Below, one piece after another: positions 46,176 to 57,810 of a stretch of 64,000 nucleotides of DNA. Position numbers and translations under genes: made by a program. The stretch covers positions 496,001-560,000 of the forward strand of contig NZ_QFXK01000039.1 in NCBI RefSeq assembly GCF_003261635.1. The letters run 5' to 3'. Within the stretch, counting starts at the first letter, position 1; every line of letters starts with the position of its first letter. The notes below the pieces were generated by a model that was given only the letters and a program-made list of their open reading frames with translations, was not told the DNA's origin and made no database searches. Source of the DNA: Kribbella monticola (GTDB lineage Bacteria > Actinomycetota > Actinomycetes > Propionibacteriales > Kribbellaceae).

Positions 46176-47189
46176 ATGTCCGGAACCAGCCGCCGACCGA
46201 CCCTCAAGGACATCGCGGCGGAGACCGGCCTCTCGATGGCGGCCGTGTCGTATGCGTTGCGAGGTCTGCAAGGCACGCCGGAAACGCAGGCGCGCGTGCA
46301 CGAAGCCGCCGAGCGACTCGGCTACCAGGCCGATCCGGTCGCTCGCGCCCTCGCGTCCGGCCGGAGCGGCTCGATCGGCGTGCTCTGCGCCTCGCTCGAA
46401 GACCTCTGGCAGCAACGCCTCGCCGCCGCTCTCGGCCGGGAACTGCTCGCCCCGGACCGCAACGCCTGGATCATCGACTCGGCCGGCGACGCGGACCGCC
46501 AGCTGGAACTCGCCCAGCACCTGGTCGACCATCGCGCCGACGCGATCGTGGTGATCCCGATCGACCCGGGCGCCAAGGCCTGGGCCAGGATCGCCCAGCA
46601 GGCGGCCGTGATCGCGATCGGCGACGCGCTGCCGGCCGCAAAGGCGAAGTCCGAGGTCCTGTTCGACAACGAGACCGGCGTCAGTACGGCGCTCCGCCGG
46701 CTGGCCGAGGCCGGTCACCGCAGCGTCGCCGTTCTGAGTCCGTCCCGCCGCTTCGAGGTGGAGCGGCCGGCGGAGGAGATCGCTCAGCGGATCGCGTTCG
46801 GACTGAAGCTCAAGATCCGCATCGTCCCGTGTCCGCACGATCTGGCCGGCGCGACCGAGGTCGCCCGCACGATCCTGACCACTAGTCCCCGGCCGACCGG
46901 CATCCTGGCGCTGGCCGACTCGATGGCCTTCGGGGTGTACGCGGCCTGCACCGAGCTCGGCATCCGGCTGCCCGACGACCTGTCCCTGCTGGGGTACGAC
47001 GACCAGCCGATGTCCCAGCTGCTGACCCCGCCGCTGTCCACCTTCCACTGGCCGCTCGACGAGCTGGTCGCGGACGTCGTCGCCCGCGTCACCTCCGCCG
47101 TCGACACCAACCGCCGGGTCCGCCGCACCACCGTCGAGCCGACCCTGATCGAGCGCGGCTCGGTCGCCGCCCCACCCAGCCGGGCGTGA
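46176..47189 (+). CDS. LacI-family transcriptional regulator
   Basis: The 337-residue LacI protein has an N-terminal HTH and hinge (RPTLKDIAAETGLSMAAVSYALRGLQGTPETQARVHEAAERLGYQADPVARALASGRSG) and a periplasmic-binding-like core with IDSAGDADRQLELAQHLVDHRADAIVVIP and DDLSLLGYDDQPMSQLLTPPLST. The effector is unknown. The open frame begins 151 codons earlier, but the family N-terminus fixes ATG 46176. It probably represses the divergent amidohydrolase/cysteine-dioxygenase genes and itself through the twin operators. Confidence 0.92.
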   Translation: MSGTSRRPTLKDIAAETGLSMAAVSYALRGLQGTPETQARVHEAAERLGYQADPVARALASGRSGSIGVLCASLEDLWQQRLAAALGRELLAPDRNAWIIDSAGDADRQLELAQHLVDHRADAIVVIPIDPGAKAWARIAQQAAVIAIGDALPAAKAKSEVLFDNETGVSTALRRLAEAGHRSVAVLSPSRRFEVERPAEEIAQRIAFGLKLKIRIVPCPHDLAGATEVARTILTTSPRPTGILALADSMAFGVYAACTELGIRLPDDLSLLGYDDQPMSQLLTPPLSTFHWPLDELVADVVARVTSAVDTNRRVRRTTVEPTLIERGSVAAPPSRA

Positions 47190-47279
47190 CGACGACCTCC
47201 GGACCACAACATCCACAGCGTCGAAACTAGACTAATTCAGTCGACTTAAGAGACACCGTCCACCATCCGGTCACCAGCT

Positions 47280-48734
47280 TCAACGCTCGACGGCCAACCG
47301 CTGCAACCGGGCACCGACCGCGGCCCGGCGGGCATCGGCCACCGGCAGCACCTCGGCCAGCGTTTCGAAGACTTCGAGATCCTCGGCACCCACCGATGTC
47401 TGAGCGAACCGCCACAGCAGCTCGGCATCCTTCGATTCCAGTACTGCGCCGCGCAAGGTCGCGTCGAGCTCGTCGCGTTCCGCGCGGAGTGCGGGCGCAT
47501 CGGAGCGCGCGAGCAGCGGACCGGAGTACAGGCTGATCGCCGTGGCCAGATCGCCGGCGCGGAGGGCGGCCTGGACATCGGTGACGTCGGCGGTCACGTC
47601 GGCAAGGAACCGGTAGGGCTTGGTGTCGAGGATGCCTTCGCCCAGCACGTTCCGGAGTCGGTGCATCTCGGCCCGGACCGTCGTCGGGTTGCCGTCGTCG
47701 CCGTACAACTGCAGCATCAACTGCTCGGCGGTGAGTCCCGCCGGATGGAGCAGTAGCAACGCGAGCACCTCGGCACGCCGAAGCGTCAGCGCGATCTCCC
47801 GGCCGCCGATCAACGCGCTCGGCCGGTCAGCACCGAGCAGCCTCAGCCGCAGCGACGCGCGCGTCCGGCGTACGACGCCTGGGATCCGTAATAGATAGCC
47901 CTCGTCGAGTTGCTCGACCACGGCCTCACGTCCGTCGCCGAGCTCGACCCGGTCCGCGCCGGCCGCGATCTCCAGCCGGCCGGGCAGCCATTCGAGGGGC
48001 TGTACGGCGAGCACCCGGCCGCTGGGCGTCAGCAACGCGCCGGGCGTATCGCCGAGGGCGATCAGGTGCCGCATGTTCCGCGCGCGAAGCTGTTCGTCGG
48101 CCGCGGCCATCCGGACCCGCAACTGCCCCTCGGCCAGCTGGGCGGCAGCCGTCACGAGCGCCATCATCGCGGGATGGACAGTGCGCAGTGGTCCGGAGAC
48201 GTCGACGGCGCCGATCAGCTTGCCGGTATCCGGGTCGTGCACCGGCGCGGCCGCACAGGTCCAGGCGTGGATCCTGCGGACCAGGTGCTCGGCCGAGTGG
48301 ATCTGCACCGGCTGATCGGCGGCGAGTGCCGTCCCCATCCCGTTGGTCCCGATCGAGTCCTCGGACCAGCTCGCGCCCTCGGACAGCGCGATCCGGTCGG
48401 CCTGCCGGCGTACGTCGGCTGCACCCTCACGCCACAGGATCAGTCCGTGCGCGTCGGTGACGATCATGATGTGCGAAGCCTCGTCCGCGATCGTGGTCAG
48501 CGTCTGGCGCAGCAGGGGCAGGACCGCACGCAGCGGATGCTTCTCGCGCAGCGATTCCAGCAATTCGGTCGAGATGACCATCGGCGGCCCGTCCAGCTCA
48601 GGATCGACGGCTGCCGCGAGTGAACGCTCCCAGGACTCCGCGACCACGGGGCGCGGTGCGCCGGACACCCGGCCCGCGCCGAGCACCCCGTCGTACAGCT
48701 CGCTGAGCCGCCGGGCCTCTTCGCGTGGGTCCAC
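47280..48734 (-). CDS. GAF-domain transcriptional regulator with C-terminal winged helix
   Basis: The 484-residue protein has a GAF domain at about residues 70-215, with the [35 protein letters not shown] signature seen in AcoR-type regulators. The C-terminal half holds a winged helix ([42 protein letters not shown], about 335-380) in place of the sigma-54 AAA domain of AcoR. This is the usual actinobacterial form. It is divergent from the aldehyde dehydrogenase gene and probably activates it in response to an aldehyde or alcohol (inference). The start is GTG 48734. Confidence 0.85.
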   Translation of the reverse strand: MDPREEARRLSELYDGVLGAGRVSGAPRPVVAESWERSLAAAVDPELDGPPMVISTELLESLREKHPLRAVLPLLRQTLTTIADEASHIMIVTDAHGLILWREGAADVRRQADRIALSEGASWSEDSIGTNGMGTALAADQPVQIHSAEHLVRRIHAWTCAAAPVHDPDTGKLIGAVDVSGPLRTVHPAMMALVTAAAQLAEGQLRVRMAAADEQLRARNMRHLIALGDTPGALLTPSGRVLAVQPLEWLPGRLEIAAGADRVELGDGREAVVEQLDEGYLLRIPGVVRRTRASLRLRLLGADRPSALIGGREIALTLRRAEVLALLLLHPAGLTAEQLMLQLYGDDGNPTTVRAEMHRLRNVLGEGILDTKPYRFLADVTADVTDVQAALRAGDLATAISLYSGPLLARSDAPALRAERDELDATLRGAVLESKDAELLWRFAQTSVGAEDLEVFETLAEVLPVADARRAAVGARLQRLAVER

Positions 48735-48781
48735 GCTCCAGCGTCGCCCCGAAGTACCCGCCGTTCAAGGGGGCGAAGTTG

Positions 48782-48802
48782 TGCAACGTCGATGCAACGT
48801 CG
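48782..48802. promoter_or_regulatory. Direct repeats in the regulator/aldehyde dehydrogenase gap
   Basis: TGCAACGTCG at 48782-48791 and again at 48793-48802, an 11-bp period; the first copy also forms GTTG-TG-CAAC (48778-48787). Position 45-65 bp before the dehydrogenase start suits an activator site for the GAF regulator. Confidence 0.5.
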
Positions 48803-48846
48803 CGAGATCTACGGTGCGGGCACGCCACATCTCCGCAGGAGGACCG

Positions 48847-50369
<1,523 letters not shown>

Positions 50370-50370
<1 letters not shown>

Positions 50371-50747
50371 TGGCCGAGCGGGTAACGCTGACCGAGGAGG
50401 CGGCGGAGCTGCTCCGCCGCCTCACCGAGCTGCACGGCCCGCTGATGTTCCACCAGTCCGGCGGCTGCTGCGACGGCAGTTCGCCGATGTGTTACCCCGA
50501 CGGCGAGTTCAGGACCGGCGACGCGGACATCCTGCTGGCCGAACTCGCCGTCGACGGGCTGGCGGAGCCGATCGGGTTCTGGATGTCGAGGAACCAGTTC
50601 GAGTACTGGAAGCACACCCACCTCACCGTCGACGTCGTCACAGGCCGCGGCAGCGGCTTCTCGGTCGAAGCGCCCGAAGGCGTCCGCTTCCTGATCCGCT
50701 CCCGCCTGTTCACCGACGCCGAGACCACGTCCCTCGGTCTGCTCTGA
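50370..50747 (+). CDS. DUF779 protein, partner of aldehyde dehydrogenase
   Basis: The 125-residue DUF779 protein has the conserved cysteine block HQSGGCCDGSSPMCYPDGEF (about residues 28-47) and GFWMSRNQFEYWKHTHLTVDVV. The family is found almost always directly downstream of acetaldehyde dehydrogenases and may assist the enzyme. Coupled by a TGATG overlap to the dehydrogenase gene. Confidence 0.92.
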
Positions 50748-51000
50748 GGGCCGGCCGCACTGCCGCAAAGGGTGCGCCGCGGAAAGGCAGGGGGAATCCT
50801 TCAATCTTCTCCGAGGGCACAATCTGGCCGGAATGAAAGGAAAAACCGGCGATGCCGGATTGAAACCCATGACATTTGTCAGGGGCGGAACCGCTGGTAC
50901 GGCGGCGGCGCGCGGGCGGACGATTCCGAACACCAATCAACGCCGGTTCCGCCCCGACCGTGTTGTGCCGGAGCGGGCCAGCCCAGCTCGAGGAGTTCTG
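50748..51000. other. Intergenic region before the S53 peptidase gene
   Basis: These 253 bp hold a less GC-rich patch (about 50810-50890, containing GAATGAAAGGAAAAACCGGC) that probably includes the promoter and leader of the peptidase gene. A frame is open in phase with the peptidase from 50833 but reads as unlikely protein. No terminator hairpin or operator dyad stands out. Confidence 0.4.
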
Positions 51001-52200
51001 TTGAAGCAACGGATTCTCGTGTCCGCCCTGGGTGTCGGCGCACTAGCCGTCGCAGGTCTGACCAGTACCGGAGCCGCCATCGCGGCTCCCACCCCGTACA
51101 CCGCCGGGAAGCACGCCGCCAAGGTCTGTGCGACCGCCACCTCGCCCCACACCGCCAGCTGCCACGCCTTCAAACTGGTCGACGCCAAGGGGGTCTCGCC
51201 GGCTACGGCCACGCCACCGGCCACCGGTCTCACCCCGGCCGGCCTGCGCGACGCCTACAAGCTCAACGGCCTGAGCGCGAACGGCCGCACGGTCGCCATC
51301 GTCGACGCCTACGGCTACCCGAACCTGGAGCGGGACCTCGGTGTCTACCGGAGCCAGTTCGGCCTGTCCGCCTGCACCGTCGCGAACGGCTGCCTGCGGA
51401 TCATCAACCAGACCGGCGGTACCTCGCTGCCCCGCTTCAACACCGGCTGGGCCGGCGAGCAGGCCCTCGACGTCGACGCGGTCTCCGCGGCGGCACCGGA
51501 CGCCAAGATCGTGGTGGTGCAGGCCAACTCGGCCAGCTTCGCCGACCTCGGTACCGCGGTCGTCACCGCCGCCAAGCAGCCCGGCGTCGTCGCCATCTCG
51601 AACAGCTACGGCGGCGGCGACTCGGCCGACTCGACGTACGGCACGTACTACAACCACCCGGGGATCGCTGTCACCGCATCCACCGGCGACAACGGCTACC
51701 AGGGCGCCAGCTACCCGGCCTCGTCGTCGTACGTCACCGCTGTCGGCGGAACGTCACTGGTTGCCGCCAGCAACACTCGTGGCTGGTCGGAGTCGGTCTG
51801 GAGCGGCGCCGGTTCGGGTTGCTCCACGGTCAACACCGCTCTGAGCGCGGCATCGAGCTTCGGCACCGGCTGCTCCAAGCGGGCGATGGCCGACGTCTCC
51901 GCCGCTGCCGACCCGGGCAAGGGCGGCATGGCGATCTACTACCCGACGAGCAAGACGGCCTCGACCTGGGCCCAGTTCGGCGGGACCAGTGAGGCCGCGC
52001 CGATCATCGCCTCGGTCTACGCGCTGTCGGGCAACACCGCCGGCTACGCGAACGCCCTGCCGTACGCGCACAGCGGTTCGCTGTTCGACGTGACCACCGG
52101 CTCCAACGGCAGTTGCCCCACGACCCAGTGGTGCAACGCCCGGACCGGCTGGGACGGCCCGACCGGCCTCGGTACCCCGAACGGCGCCGGCGCTTTCTGA
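51001..52200 (+). CDS. Secreted S53-family (sedolisin-like) serine-carboxyl peptidase
   Basis: The 399-residue exported protein begins LKQRILVSALGVGALAVAGL, a signal peptide cleaved near AIAAPT. The short pro-region is followed by a catalytic domain with the sedolisin Glu/Asp pair in GWAGEQALDVDAVSAAAPDAK, Asp-containing oxyanion region SNSYGGGDSAD and the Ser in FGGTSEAAPIIAS. Compared with full S53 enzymes the propeptide is short, as in many actinobacterial members annotated S8/S53. TTG 51001 is chosen because GAGGAG lies 6 nt upstream and the signal peptide starts there; 56 further upstream codons look non-coding. Confidence 0.88.
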   Translation: MKQRILVSALGVGALAVAGLTSTGAAIAAPTPYTAGKHAAKVCATATSPHTASCHAFKLVDAKGVSPATATPPATGLTPAGLRDAYKLNGLSANGRTVAIVDAYGYPNLERDLGVYRSQFGLSACTVANGCLRIINQTGGTSLPRFNTGWAGEQALDVDAVSAAAPDAKIVVVQANSASFADLGTAVVTAAKQPGVVAISNSYGGGDSADSTYGTYYNHPGIAVTASTGDNGYQGASYPASSSYVTAVGGTSLVAASNTRGWSESVWSGAGSGCSTVNTALSAASSFGTGCSKRAMADVSAAADPGKGGMAIYYPTSKTASTWAQFGGTSEAAPIIASVYALSGNTAGYANALPYAHSGSLFDVTTGSNGSCPTTQWCNARTGWDGPTGLGTPNGAGAF

Positions 52201-52219
52201 CCCACCGGCTCCACCAGGT

Positions 52220-52255
52220 CCAGTAGCCGACGGCATAGTTGCCGTCGGCTACTGG
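52220..52255. terminator. Long hairpin after the S53 peptidase gene
   Basis: CCAGTAGCCGACGGCA (52220-52235) pairs perfectly with TGCCGTCGGCTACTGG (52240-52255) around a 4-nt loop: 16 bp without mismatch. No T-tract follows, as is common for terminators in high-GC actinomycetes. Confidence 0.8.
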
Positions 52256-52466
52256 CATGCCCGGAATTCGATACTCTTCGCAGCTGAGTGAATGCTCTAT
52301 GCGACATCATTGGTTGCTCCCCGTACAAGCGCATGCACGAAGGACAACCCTCGTCTGCGTGGTATTCCGGGAATAACCCTTCCGTGCACGCAGAACCAGG
52401 CTTATGGTCAGGCCGGACGGGTCGTGGAGGGCGATCCGCAAACACAACTTCATGGAGCGTTTAGCT

Positions 52467-55391
52467 GTGACCACATCACGCAGGGGGCGGGGGCTTCTGG
52501 CAGTCACCGCTGTCTCAGCCACCACTGTGCTGGCGATGACTGCCAGCGGTGCGCTGGCGGCACCATCCGCCAAGCCAGGTCCTGACTCTTCCAAGCAGAC
52601 CAGTCAGTCGGACAAGAAGGCCGCCAAGGAGCGCAAGGGCAACTTCGACGCCCGGACGCCCAGCGACCGGGTCGACTACGCCAACGCCGCCCGCACCATG
52701 AGCAAGCAGGGTGCGGCACAGCAGAAGTTCCGCAACTCCCTCGGCAGCCAGGGCGTCGTCTCCGTCGACCAGGTGACCGGTACGCCGAAGCAGGTGGCGA
52801 AGCTGAACGGCTTCCTCACCGGCCCGAGCAACAAGCCCGCCGCCAAGGTCGCGCTGGACTACATCCGGGCGCACCCGGAGATCTTCCACCTGTCCGAGAA
52901 GGACCTGCAGACGCTCCGGCTCCGCAAGGACTACAAGGACATCGTCGGCACCCACCACGTCTCGTGGGAGCAGGTCGTCAACGGCGTCCCGCTGTTCGGC
53001 AACGGCCTGCAGGCCAACGTCACCAAGCGCGGCCAGCTGATCTCGATCCAGGGCTCGCCGGTGGCAGGCCTGAACGGGATGGCCGCGAGCCGCGCGGCCG
53101 GTCCGGCGGTCTCCGCCGACTCCGCCCGGGGCAAGGCTGCCTCCGACGTCGACGGCAAGGCCGCCGCCGTCAAGGGCACCGCCAAGGGCAACGTGAAGAA
53201 CTGGACCAACGGCGACCAGGCCAAGCTGGTGTGGTTCTACACCGCGGACGGTCTGCGCAAGGGCTGGGCGACGTACACCCAGGCCGGCGACTCCCTCAAC
53301 TACACGCACGTCATCGACGCCCAGTCCGGTGCCGTGCTGTATCGCCGCGACCTGACCGACGAGGCCAACGGCGACGCCCTGGTCCAGGAGAACTACCCCG
53401 GCGCTCCCCGCGGTGGTCAGCAGCACGTGGTCAACCTCTTCCAGCGCGGCTTCCTGCTGAAGGGCGCCACCACCCTCGACGGCACCTCCGTGCACGCCTT
53501 CGCCGACGTCAACGACGACAACGTCGCCAACCCCGGTGAGAGCGTCAAGGTGCCCGGCACCAAGCACGGCGCGGAGTACGTGCTGAAGTCGTTCAACAAG
53601 AACAACTCCAGCAAGCTGTGCTCGGCCGCCTTCATCTGCACCTGGGATCCGGCCAAGCCGGACTCCTGGAAGGTGAACAAGAACCAGGACGTCACCAACG
53701 CGTTCTACCTGGCCAGCAACTTCCACGACTGGCTGGAGACCAAGCCGATCGGCTTCACCCCGGCGGCCGGCAACTTCGAGGCCAAGGGCGGCGACCCGGT
53801 CAGCCTGAACGCGCTCGACGGCGCGGCCACGGACGCCAACGGCGGCCCGGACGCGAACCACCTCGACAACGCGAACATGAACACCCCGCCGGACGGCCTG
53901 TCGCCGACCATGCAGATGTACCTGTGGCACACGCCCGGCGCGGACGACACCCAGGACGCGTTCGTCCCGAGCAGCGGCGCGAACGACGCCAGCATCCTGT
54001 ACCACGAGTACACCCACGGTCTGTCCAACCGGCTGGTGGTCGACGCCTCCGGCAACTCGACGCTGAACAGCATCCAGGCCGGTTCGATGGGTGAGGCGTG
54101 GAGCGACTTCTACGCGATGGACTACCTGGTCACCCACGGCCTGGAGAAGGACACCAGCAAGGACGGCGAGGTGCTCGAGGGCAAGTACGTCTCCTTCGGC
54201 GCGCTGTTCCGCACCCAGGCGATGGACTGCTCGGTCGGCTCCGCCTCGGCGAACTGCGTGGGGATCGACGGCTCGCAGGGTGGCTACACCTACGGCGACT
54301 TCCCGACCATCGGCGGCGCACCCGAGGTGCACGCTTCCGGTGAGGTCTGGGCCCAGACGCTGTGGGACATCCGCAAGAAGCTGGGCCGCACGATGGCCCT
54401 GTCGGACATCACCCGCGGGATGGAGCTGTCCCCGGCCGACCCGTCGATGCTCGACATGCGCAACGCGATCCTGCAGGCCGACATGGTCGCCTTCGGTGGC
54501 GCGAACCAGAAGGCGCTGTGGAAGATCTTCGCCAACCGCGGCATGGGCTGGTTCGCCGGCGCCACCAACGCGGGCGACTCGCTGCCGGCCGAGGACTTCC
54601 ACGTCCCGCCGACCGGCGCGACCGCGACGCTGTCCGGCACCGTGATCGACAAGGACACCAACGCGCCCGTCAACGGCGCCCTGGTCTTCATCGCCGGGCA
54701 CGACTCGGGCTTCGGCGGCGACTACAGCGCCGTCACCAACGCCCAGGGCAAGTACACGATCTCCGGGGTCTTCCCGGGCACCTACCCGAAGTTCGTGGTC
54801 GCGGGTAAGGGCTACGAGATCCTGAACCAGTCGGTCACCGTGTCCGGCAGCGGCACCACGGCGAACTTCAGCCCGCGGCGCAACTGGGCCTCGGCCTCCG
54901 GCGGCGGTGCGGTGAAGGCCTTCAACGGTCCGGACTTCAGCCCACAGTGTGGGCCGGGCTTCGCGATCGACAGCAGCCAGGGCACCGGCTGGGGCAGCAC
55001 CACCGGTGACAACGCTGGTACGCCGACCAACGTGATGATCCCCAAGCACATCGACATCGCGCTGCCGGCGGCGGTGAACGTCACCAAGTTCTCGGTCGAC
55101 CCGTCCAACACCTGTGGTGACCCGGGCAGCGCCTCGACCGGCGACTACCGGATCGAGACCTCGGTCGACGGCACCACCTGGGCCACTGCCCAGACCGGTA
55201 CCTTCACCGCGGCCAACCGTGGCAAGTACACCGAGCTCACCCCGAGCGGCAACGCGACCGGCATCAAGTTCGTCCGGTTCGTGATGCTCAGCCCGCAGGT
55301 CCCCGACTTCCAGAACAACTGCCCCGCCGGCGCCTTCGGCGGCTGCAAGTTCACGGACATGTCGGAGATCCAGGTCTTCGGTACCAAGTAG
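52467..55391 (+). CDS. Secreted M36 (fungalysin-type) metallopeptidase with C-terminal accessory domains
   Basis: The 974-residue protein has a signal peptide with RRGRGLLAVTAVSATTVLA and cleavage near ALAAPSAK. Next come an FTP/PepSY-like propeptide (DLQTLRLRKDYKDIVGTHHV..., about 150-230) and an M36 catalytic domain with HEYTHGLSNRL (zinc HExxH about residue 513) and GSMGEAWSDFYAMDYL (third ligand Glu). Then come a carboxypeptidase-regulatory-like beta domain (TATLSGTVIDKDTNAPVNGALVF, about 720-800) and a C-terminal F5/8-type (discoidin) domain ending SEIQVFGTK, probably for surface or polymer binding. GTG 52467 has GGAG nine bases upstream; ATG 52452 is an alternative. Confidence 0.92.
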   Translation: MTTSRRGRGLLAVTAVSATTVLAMTASGALAAPSAKPGPDSSKQTSQSDKKAAKERKGNFDARTPSDRVDYANAARTMSKQGAAQQKFRNSLGSQGVVSVDQVTGTPKQVAKLNGFLTGPSNKPAAKVALDYIRAHPEIFHLSEKDLQTLRLRKDYKDIVGTHHVSWEQVVNGVPLFGNGLQANVTKRGQLISIQGSPVAGLNGMAASRAAGPAVSADSARGKAASDVDGKAAAVKGTAKGNVKNWTNGDQAKLVWFYTADGLRKGWATYTQAGDSLNYTHVIDAQSGAVLYRRDLTDEANGDALVQENYPGAPRGGQQHVVNLFQRGFLLKGATTLDGTSVHAFADVNDDNVANPGESVKVPGTKHGAEYVLKSFNKNNSSKLCSAAFICTWDPAKPDSWKVNKNQDVTNAFYLASNFHDWLETKPIGFTPAAGNFEAKGGDPVSLNALDGAATDANGGPDANHLDNANMNTPPDGLSPTMQMYLWHTPGADDTQDAFVPSSGANDASILYHEYTHGLSNRLVVDASGNSTLNSIQAGSMGEAWSDFYAMDYLVTHGLEKDTSKDGEVLEGKYVSFGALFRTQAMDCSVGSASANCVGIDGSQGGYTYGDFPTIGGAPEVHASGEVWAQTLWDIRKKLGRTMALSDITRGMELSPADPSMLDMRNAILQADMVAFGGANQKALWKIFANRGMGWFAGATNAGDSLPAEDFHVPPTGATATLSGTVIDKDTNAPVNGALVFIAGHDSGFGGDYSAVTNAQGKYTISGVFPGTYPKFVVAGKGYEILNQSVTVSGSGTTANFSPRRNWASASGGGAVKAFNGPDFSPQCGPGFAIDSSQGTGWGSTTGDNAGTPTNVMIPKHIDIALPAAVNVTKFSVDPSNTCGDPGSASTGDYRIETSVDGTTWATAQTGTFTAANRGKYTELTPSGNATGIKFVRFVMLSPQVPDFQNNCPAGAFGGCKFTDMSEIQVFGTK

Positions 55392-55402
55392 CAGAACCCG
55401 CT

Positions 55403-55433
55403 GGGCCGGTCGAGCGCATCGCTCGGCCGGCCC
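55403..55433 (+). terminator. Terminator hairpin after the M36 peptidase gene
   Basis: GGGCCGG-T-CGAGCG (55403-55416) pairs with CGCTCG-G-CCGGCCC (55420-55433): 14 pairs including one T-G, loop CAT, eleven bases after the stop codon. A short TTCGGCTTG follows. Confidence 0.75.
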
Positions 55434-55568
55434 TTCGGCTTGTCCGCGGCCTTCCGGGCGGCCCGGCAGTCCTTCGGCGGGTTCGGCGCAGAGTGAGACG
55501 GGACACGCTGGCGTGATGAGGCCCTCACCGACATGACTGACCGGTAACCAACCAATAACATCGCTGGT

Positions 55569-57719
55569 ATGCAGATCCTCGCCATCGTCGTCTCGCTCGC
55601 GGTCGCCGCCGTCGGCATCGCGCTGTTCGGCAAGACGATCGGGCACATGGTGTCCGTGATCAAGCTCGGTCAGCCGGCCCGCCGGACCGACAACCCGGGG
55701 CAGCGCACGGCCACCCTCGCCAAGGAGTCGCTGCTGCACACCCGGATGCTGCAGTGGAGCCACATCGGCGTACTGCACTGGTTCGTGGCGTTCGGCTTCA
55801 TCGGGCTGTTCCTCAGCCTGGTGACGGCGTTCGGGCAGCTGTTCTCCGCGCACTGGGTGCTGCCGGTGATCGGCCACTGGTTCGTCTTCGAGTGGGTCAG
55901 CGAGTTCCTCACCTGGACCGGTCTGGTCTCGATCATCGGCCTGATCGCGATCCGGCTGCGCAACCTGCCTCGTGGGGAGAAGGGCCGGTACAGCCGGTTC
56001 TTCGGCTCGCGGGCGTGGCAGGCGTACTACGTGGAGTACACGATCCTCGGCGTACTGATCTGCATCCTGTTGCTGCGCGGGCTGGAGTACCAGCTCGGCG
56101 AGGCGTCGAAGTTCCATTTCCCGACCACGTTCTTCATCGGCACGTCGCTGTTCGGCGAGCTGTCGGAGCACGGTCTGGAGAACGCGATCTACCTGGTCGC
56201 GATGATCAAGATCCTGATCTCGTTCGCCTGGATGATCACGATCTCGCTGAACGCCACGATGGGCGTGGCCTGGCACCGGTTCACCGCCTGGCCGAACATC
56301 TGGTTCAAGCGCAAGGCCGACGGCGGTACGGCGCTGGGCGCGCTGCAGCCGATCATGGTCGACGGCGCCCCGATCGACTTCGAGAACATCGAGGAACTCG
56401 ACGAGGACGCGGCGCTCGGCGTCGGCAAGATCGAGGACTTCACCTGGAAGGGCCTGCTCGACTTCACCACCTGTACCGAGTGCGGCCGCTGCCAGTCGCA
56501 GTGCCCGGCCTGGAACACCGAGAAGCCGCTGTCGCCGAAGCTCGTGATGATGAACCTGCGCGAGCACGCGTACGCCAAAGCGCCGTACCTGCTGGCCTCC
56601 TCGGACGAAGAGCGCCAGTCGCTGCCCGATCTGGTGAAGGCCGAGGTCGAGCGCCCGCTGGTCGGCTCGCCCGATGTCGCCGTGATCGACGAAGAGGCGT
56701 TGTGGGCCTGTACGTCGTGTGGCGCGTGCGTGCAGCAGTGTCCGGTCGACATCGAGCACGTGGACGCGATCATGGACATGCGCCGCTACCAGGTGCTGAT
56801 CGAGTCGTCGTTCCCGTCCGAGCTCAACGGGCTGTTCAAGGGCCTGGAGAACAAGGGCAACCCGTGGAACATGAACCCGTCGGGGCGGATGGACTGGGCC
56901 AAGGACCTGCCGTTCGAGGTCAAGCAGGTCGGCACGGATGTCGAGACGCTGGCCGAGGTGGAGTACCTGTTCTGGGTCGGCTGCGCGGGTGCCTTCGAGG
57001 ATCGCGCCAAGAAGACGACTCAGGCCGTCGCGGAGTTGCTGAACATCGCGGGTGTCTCGTTCGCAGTACTGGGCGATGGTGAGACCTGCACCGGTGATCC
57101 TGCGCGGCGGGCCGGGAACGAGTTCGTCTTCCAGCAGCTGGCGATGCAGAACGCAGAGGTGTTCAAGGAGACCGGCGCGAAGAAGGTCGTCTCCACCTGC
57201 GCGCACTGCTTCAACACCTTGAAGAACGAGTACTCCCAGCTCGGTGTCGAGCTGGACGTCATCCACCACACCCAGCTACTGAACCGGCTGGTCCGCGAGG
57301 GCAAGCTGACCCCGGTCGCGCCGACCGACAGCGCGCTCAACGGCCAGAAGATCACGTACCACGACCCGTGCTACCTCGGTCGCCACAACCAGGTGTACGA
57401 CGCGCCGCGCGAGCTGCTCGACATCATCCCGGGCGCGGAGTTCGCCGAGATGCCGCGGAACCAGACGAAGTCCTTCTGCTGCGGCGCGGGTGGCGCCCGG
57501 ATGTGGATGGAGGAGAAGACCGGCAGCCGGATCAACCTGAACCGGACCGACGAGGCCGTCGCGACCGGCGCGGACAAGATCGCCACCGGCTGCCCGTTCT
57601 GCCGGGTGATGCTGTCCGACGGCCTGACCGCCAAGCAGGCCGACGGCTCGGCCCGCGAGTCCGTCGAGGTCCAGGACGTCGCCCAACTCCTGCTCACCTC
57701 TGTCAAACGAGGTCAGTAG
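55569..57719 (+). CDS. Membrane-anchored Fe-S oxidoreductase with CCG domains (Rv0338c type)
   Basis: The 716-residue protein has an N-terminal membrane part (about 1-240, five or more helices, e.g. [19 protein letters not shown] and [15 protein letters not shown]) resembling NarI-type haem subunits. Two 4Fe-4S sites follow, [12 protein letters not shown] (about 303) and [12 protein letters not shown] (about 382). Two heterodisulfide-reductase CCG domains complete it, with CAHCFNTL and [11 protein letters not shown]. Mycobacterial homologues are large Fe-S oxidoreductases thought to feed the respiratory chain; the donor is unknown. The internal 4Fe-4S and CCG combination is complete with no missing cysteine that I can see. 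Confidence 0.9.
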   Translation: MQILAIVVSLAVAAVGIALFGKTIGHMVSVIKLGQPARRTDNPGQRTATLAKESLLHTRMLQWSHIGVLHWFVAFGFIGLFLSLVTAFGQLFSAHWVLPVIGHWFVFEWVSEFLTWTGLVSIIGLIAIRLRNLPRGEKGRYSRFFGSRAWQAYYVEYTILGVLICILLLRGLEYQLGEASKFHFPTTFFIGTSLFGELSEHGLENAIYLVAMIKILISFAWMITISLNATMGVAWHRFTAWPNIWFKRKADGGTALGALQPIMVDGAPIDFENIEELDEDAALGVGKIEDFTWKGLLDFTTCTECGRCQSQCPAWNTEKPLSPKLVMMNLREHAYAKAPYLLASSDEERQSLPDLVKAEVERPLVGSPDVAVIDEEALWACTSCGACVQQCPVDIEHVDAIMDMRRYQVLIESSFPSELNGLFKGLENKGNPWNMNPSGRMDWAKDLPFEVKQVGTDVETLAEVEYLFWVGCAGAFEDRAKKTTQAVAELLNIAGVSFAVLGDGETCTGDPARRAGNEFVFQQLAMQNAEVFKETGAKKVVSTCAHCFNTLKNEYSQLGVELDVIHHTQLLNRLVREGKLTPVAPTDSALNGQKITYHDPCYLGRHNQVYDAPRELLDIIPGAEFAEMPRNQTKSFCCGAGGARMWMEEKTGSRINLNRTDEAVATGADKIATGCPFCRVMLSDGLTAKQADGSARESVEVQDVAQLLLTSVKRGQ

Positions 57720-57720
57720 C

Positions 57721-57735
57721 TGCAGCTTGCTGCAA
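57721..57735. promoter_or_regulatory. TGCAGCTTGCTGCAA palindrome, copy 1
   Basis: This near-palindrome (TGCAGC-TT-GCTGCA) begins right after the stop codon of the Fe-S protein gene and 75 nt before the lipoprotein start. An identical 15-mer occurs at 61409-61423, again upstream of a lipoprotein gene. Confidence 0.65.
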
Positions 57736-57810
57736 AAAGTCTTCCTCTTGGACCCGTCCGGGCCGTAAGATCCAGCGGCTCGGGGTGGGTCCACTAGGAG
57801 GGGTTTTGTC

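Noticed and set aside
52515-57269. 1,584-codon minus-strand open frame across the M36 and Fe-S genes
   Set aside because: Runs antisense through two well-supported genes and the terminator between them; translation is Arg/Val/Gly-rich without domains.
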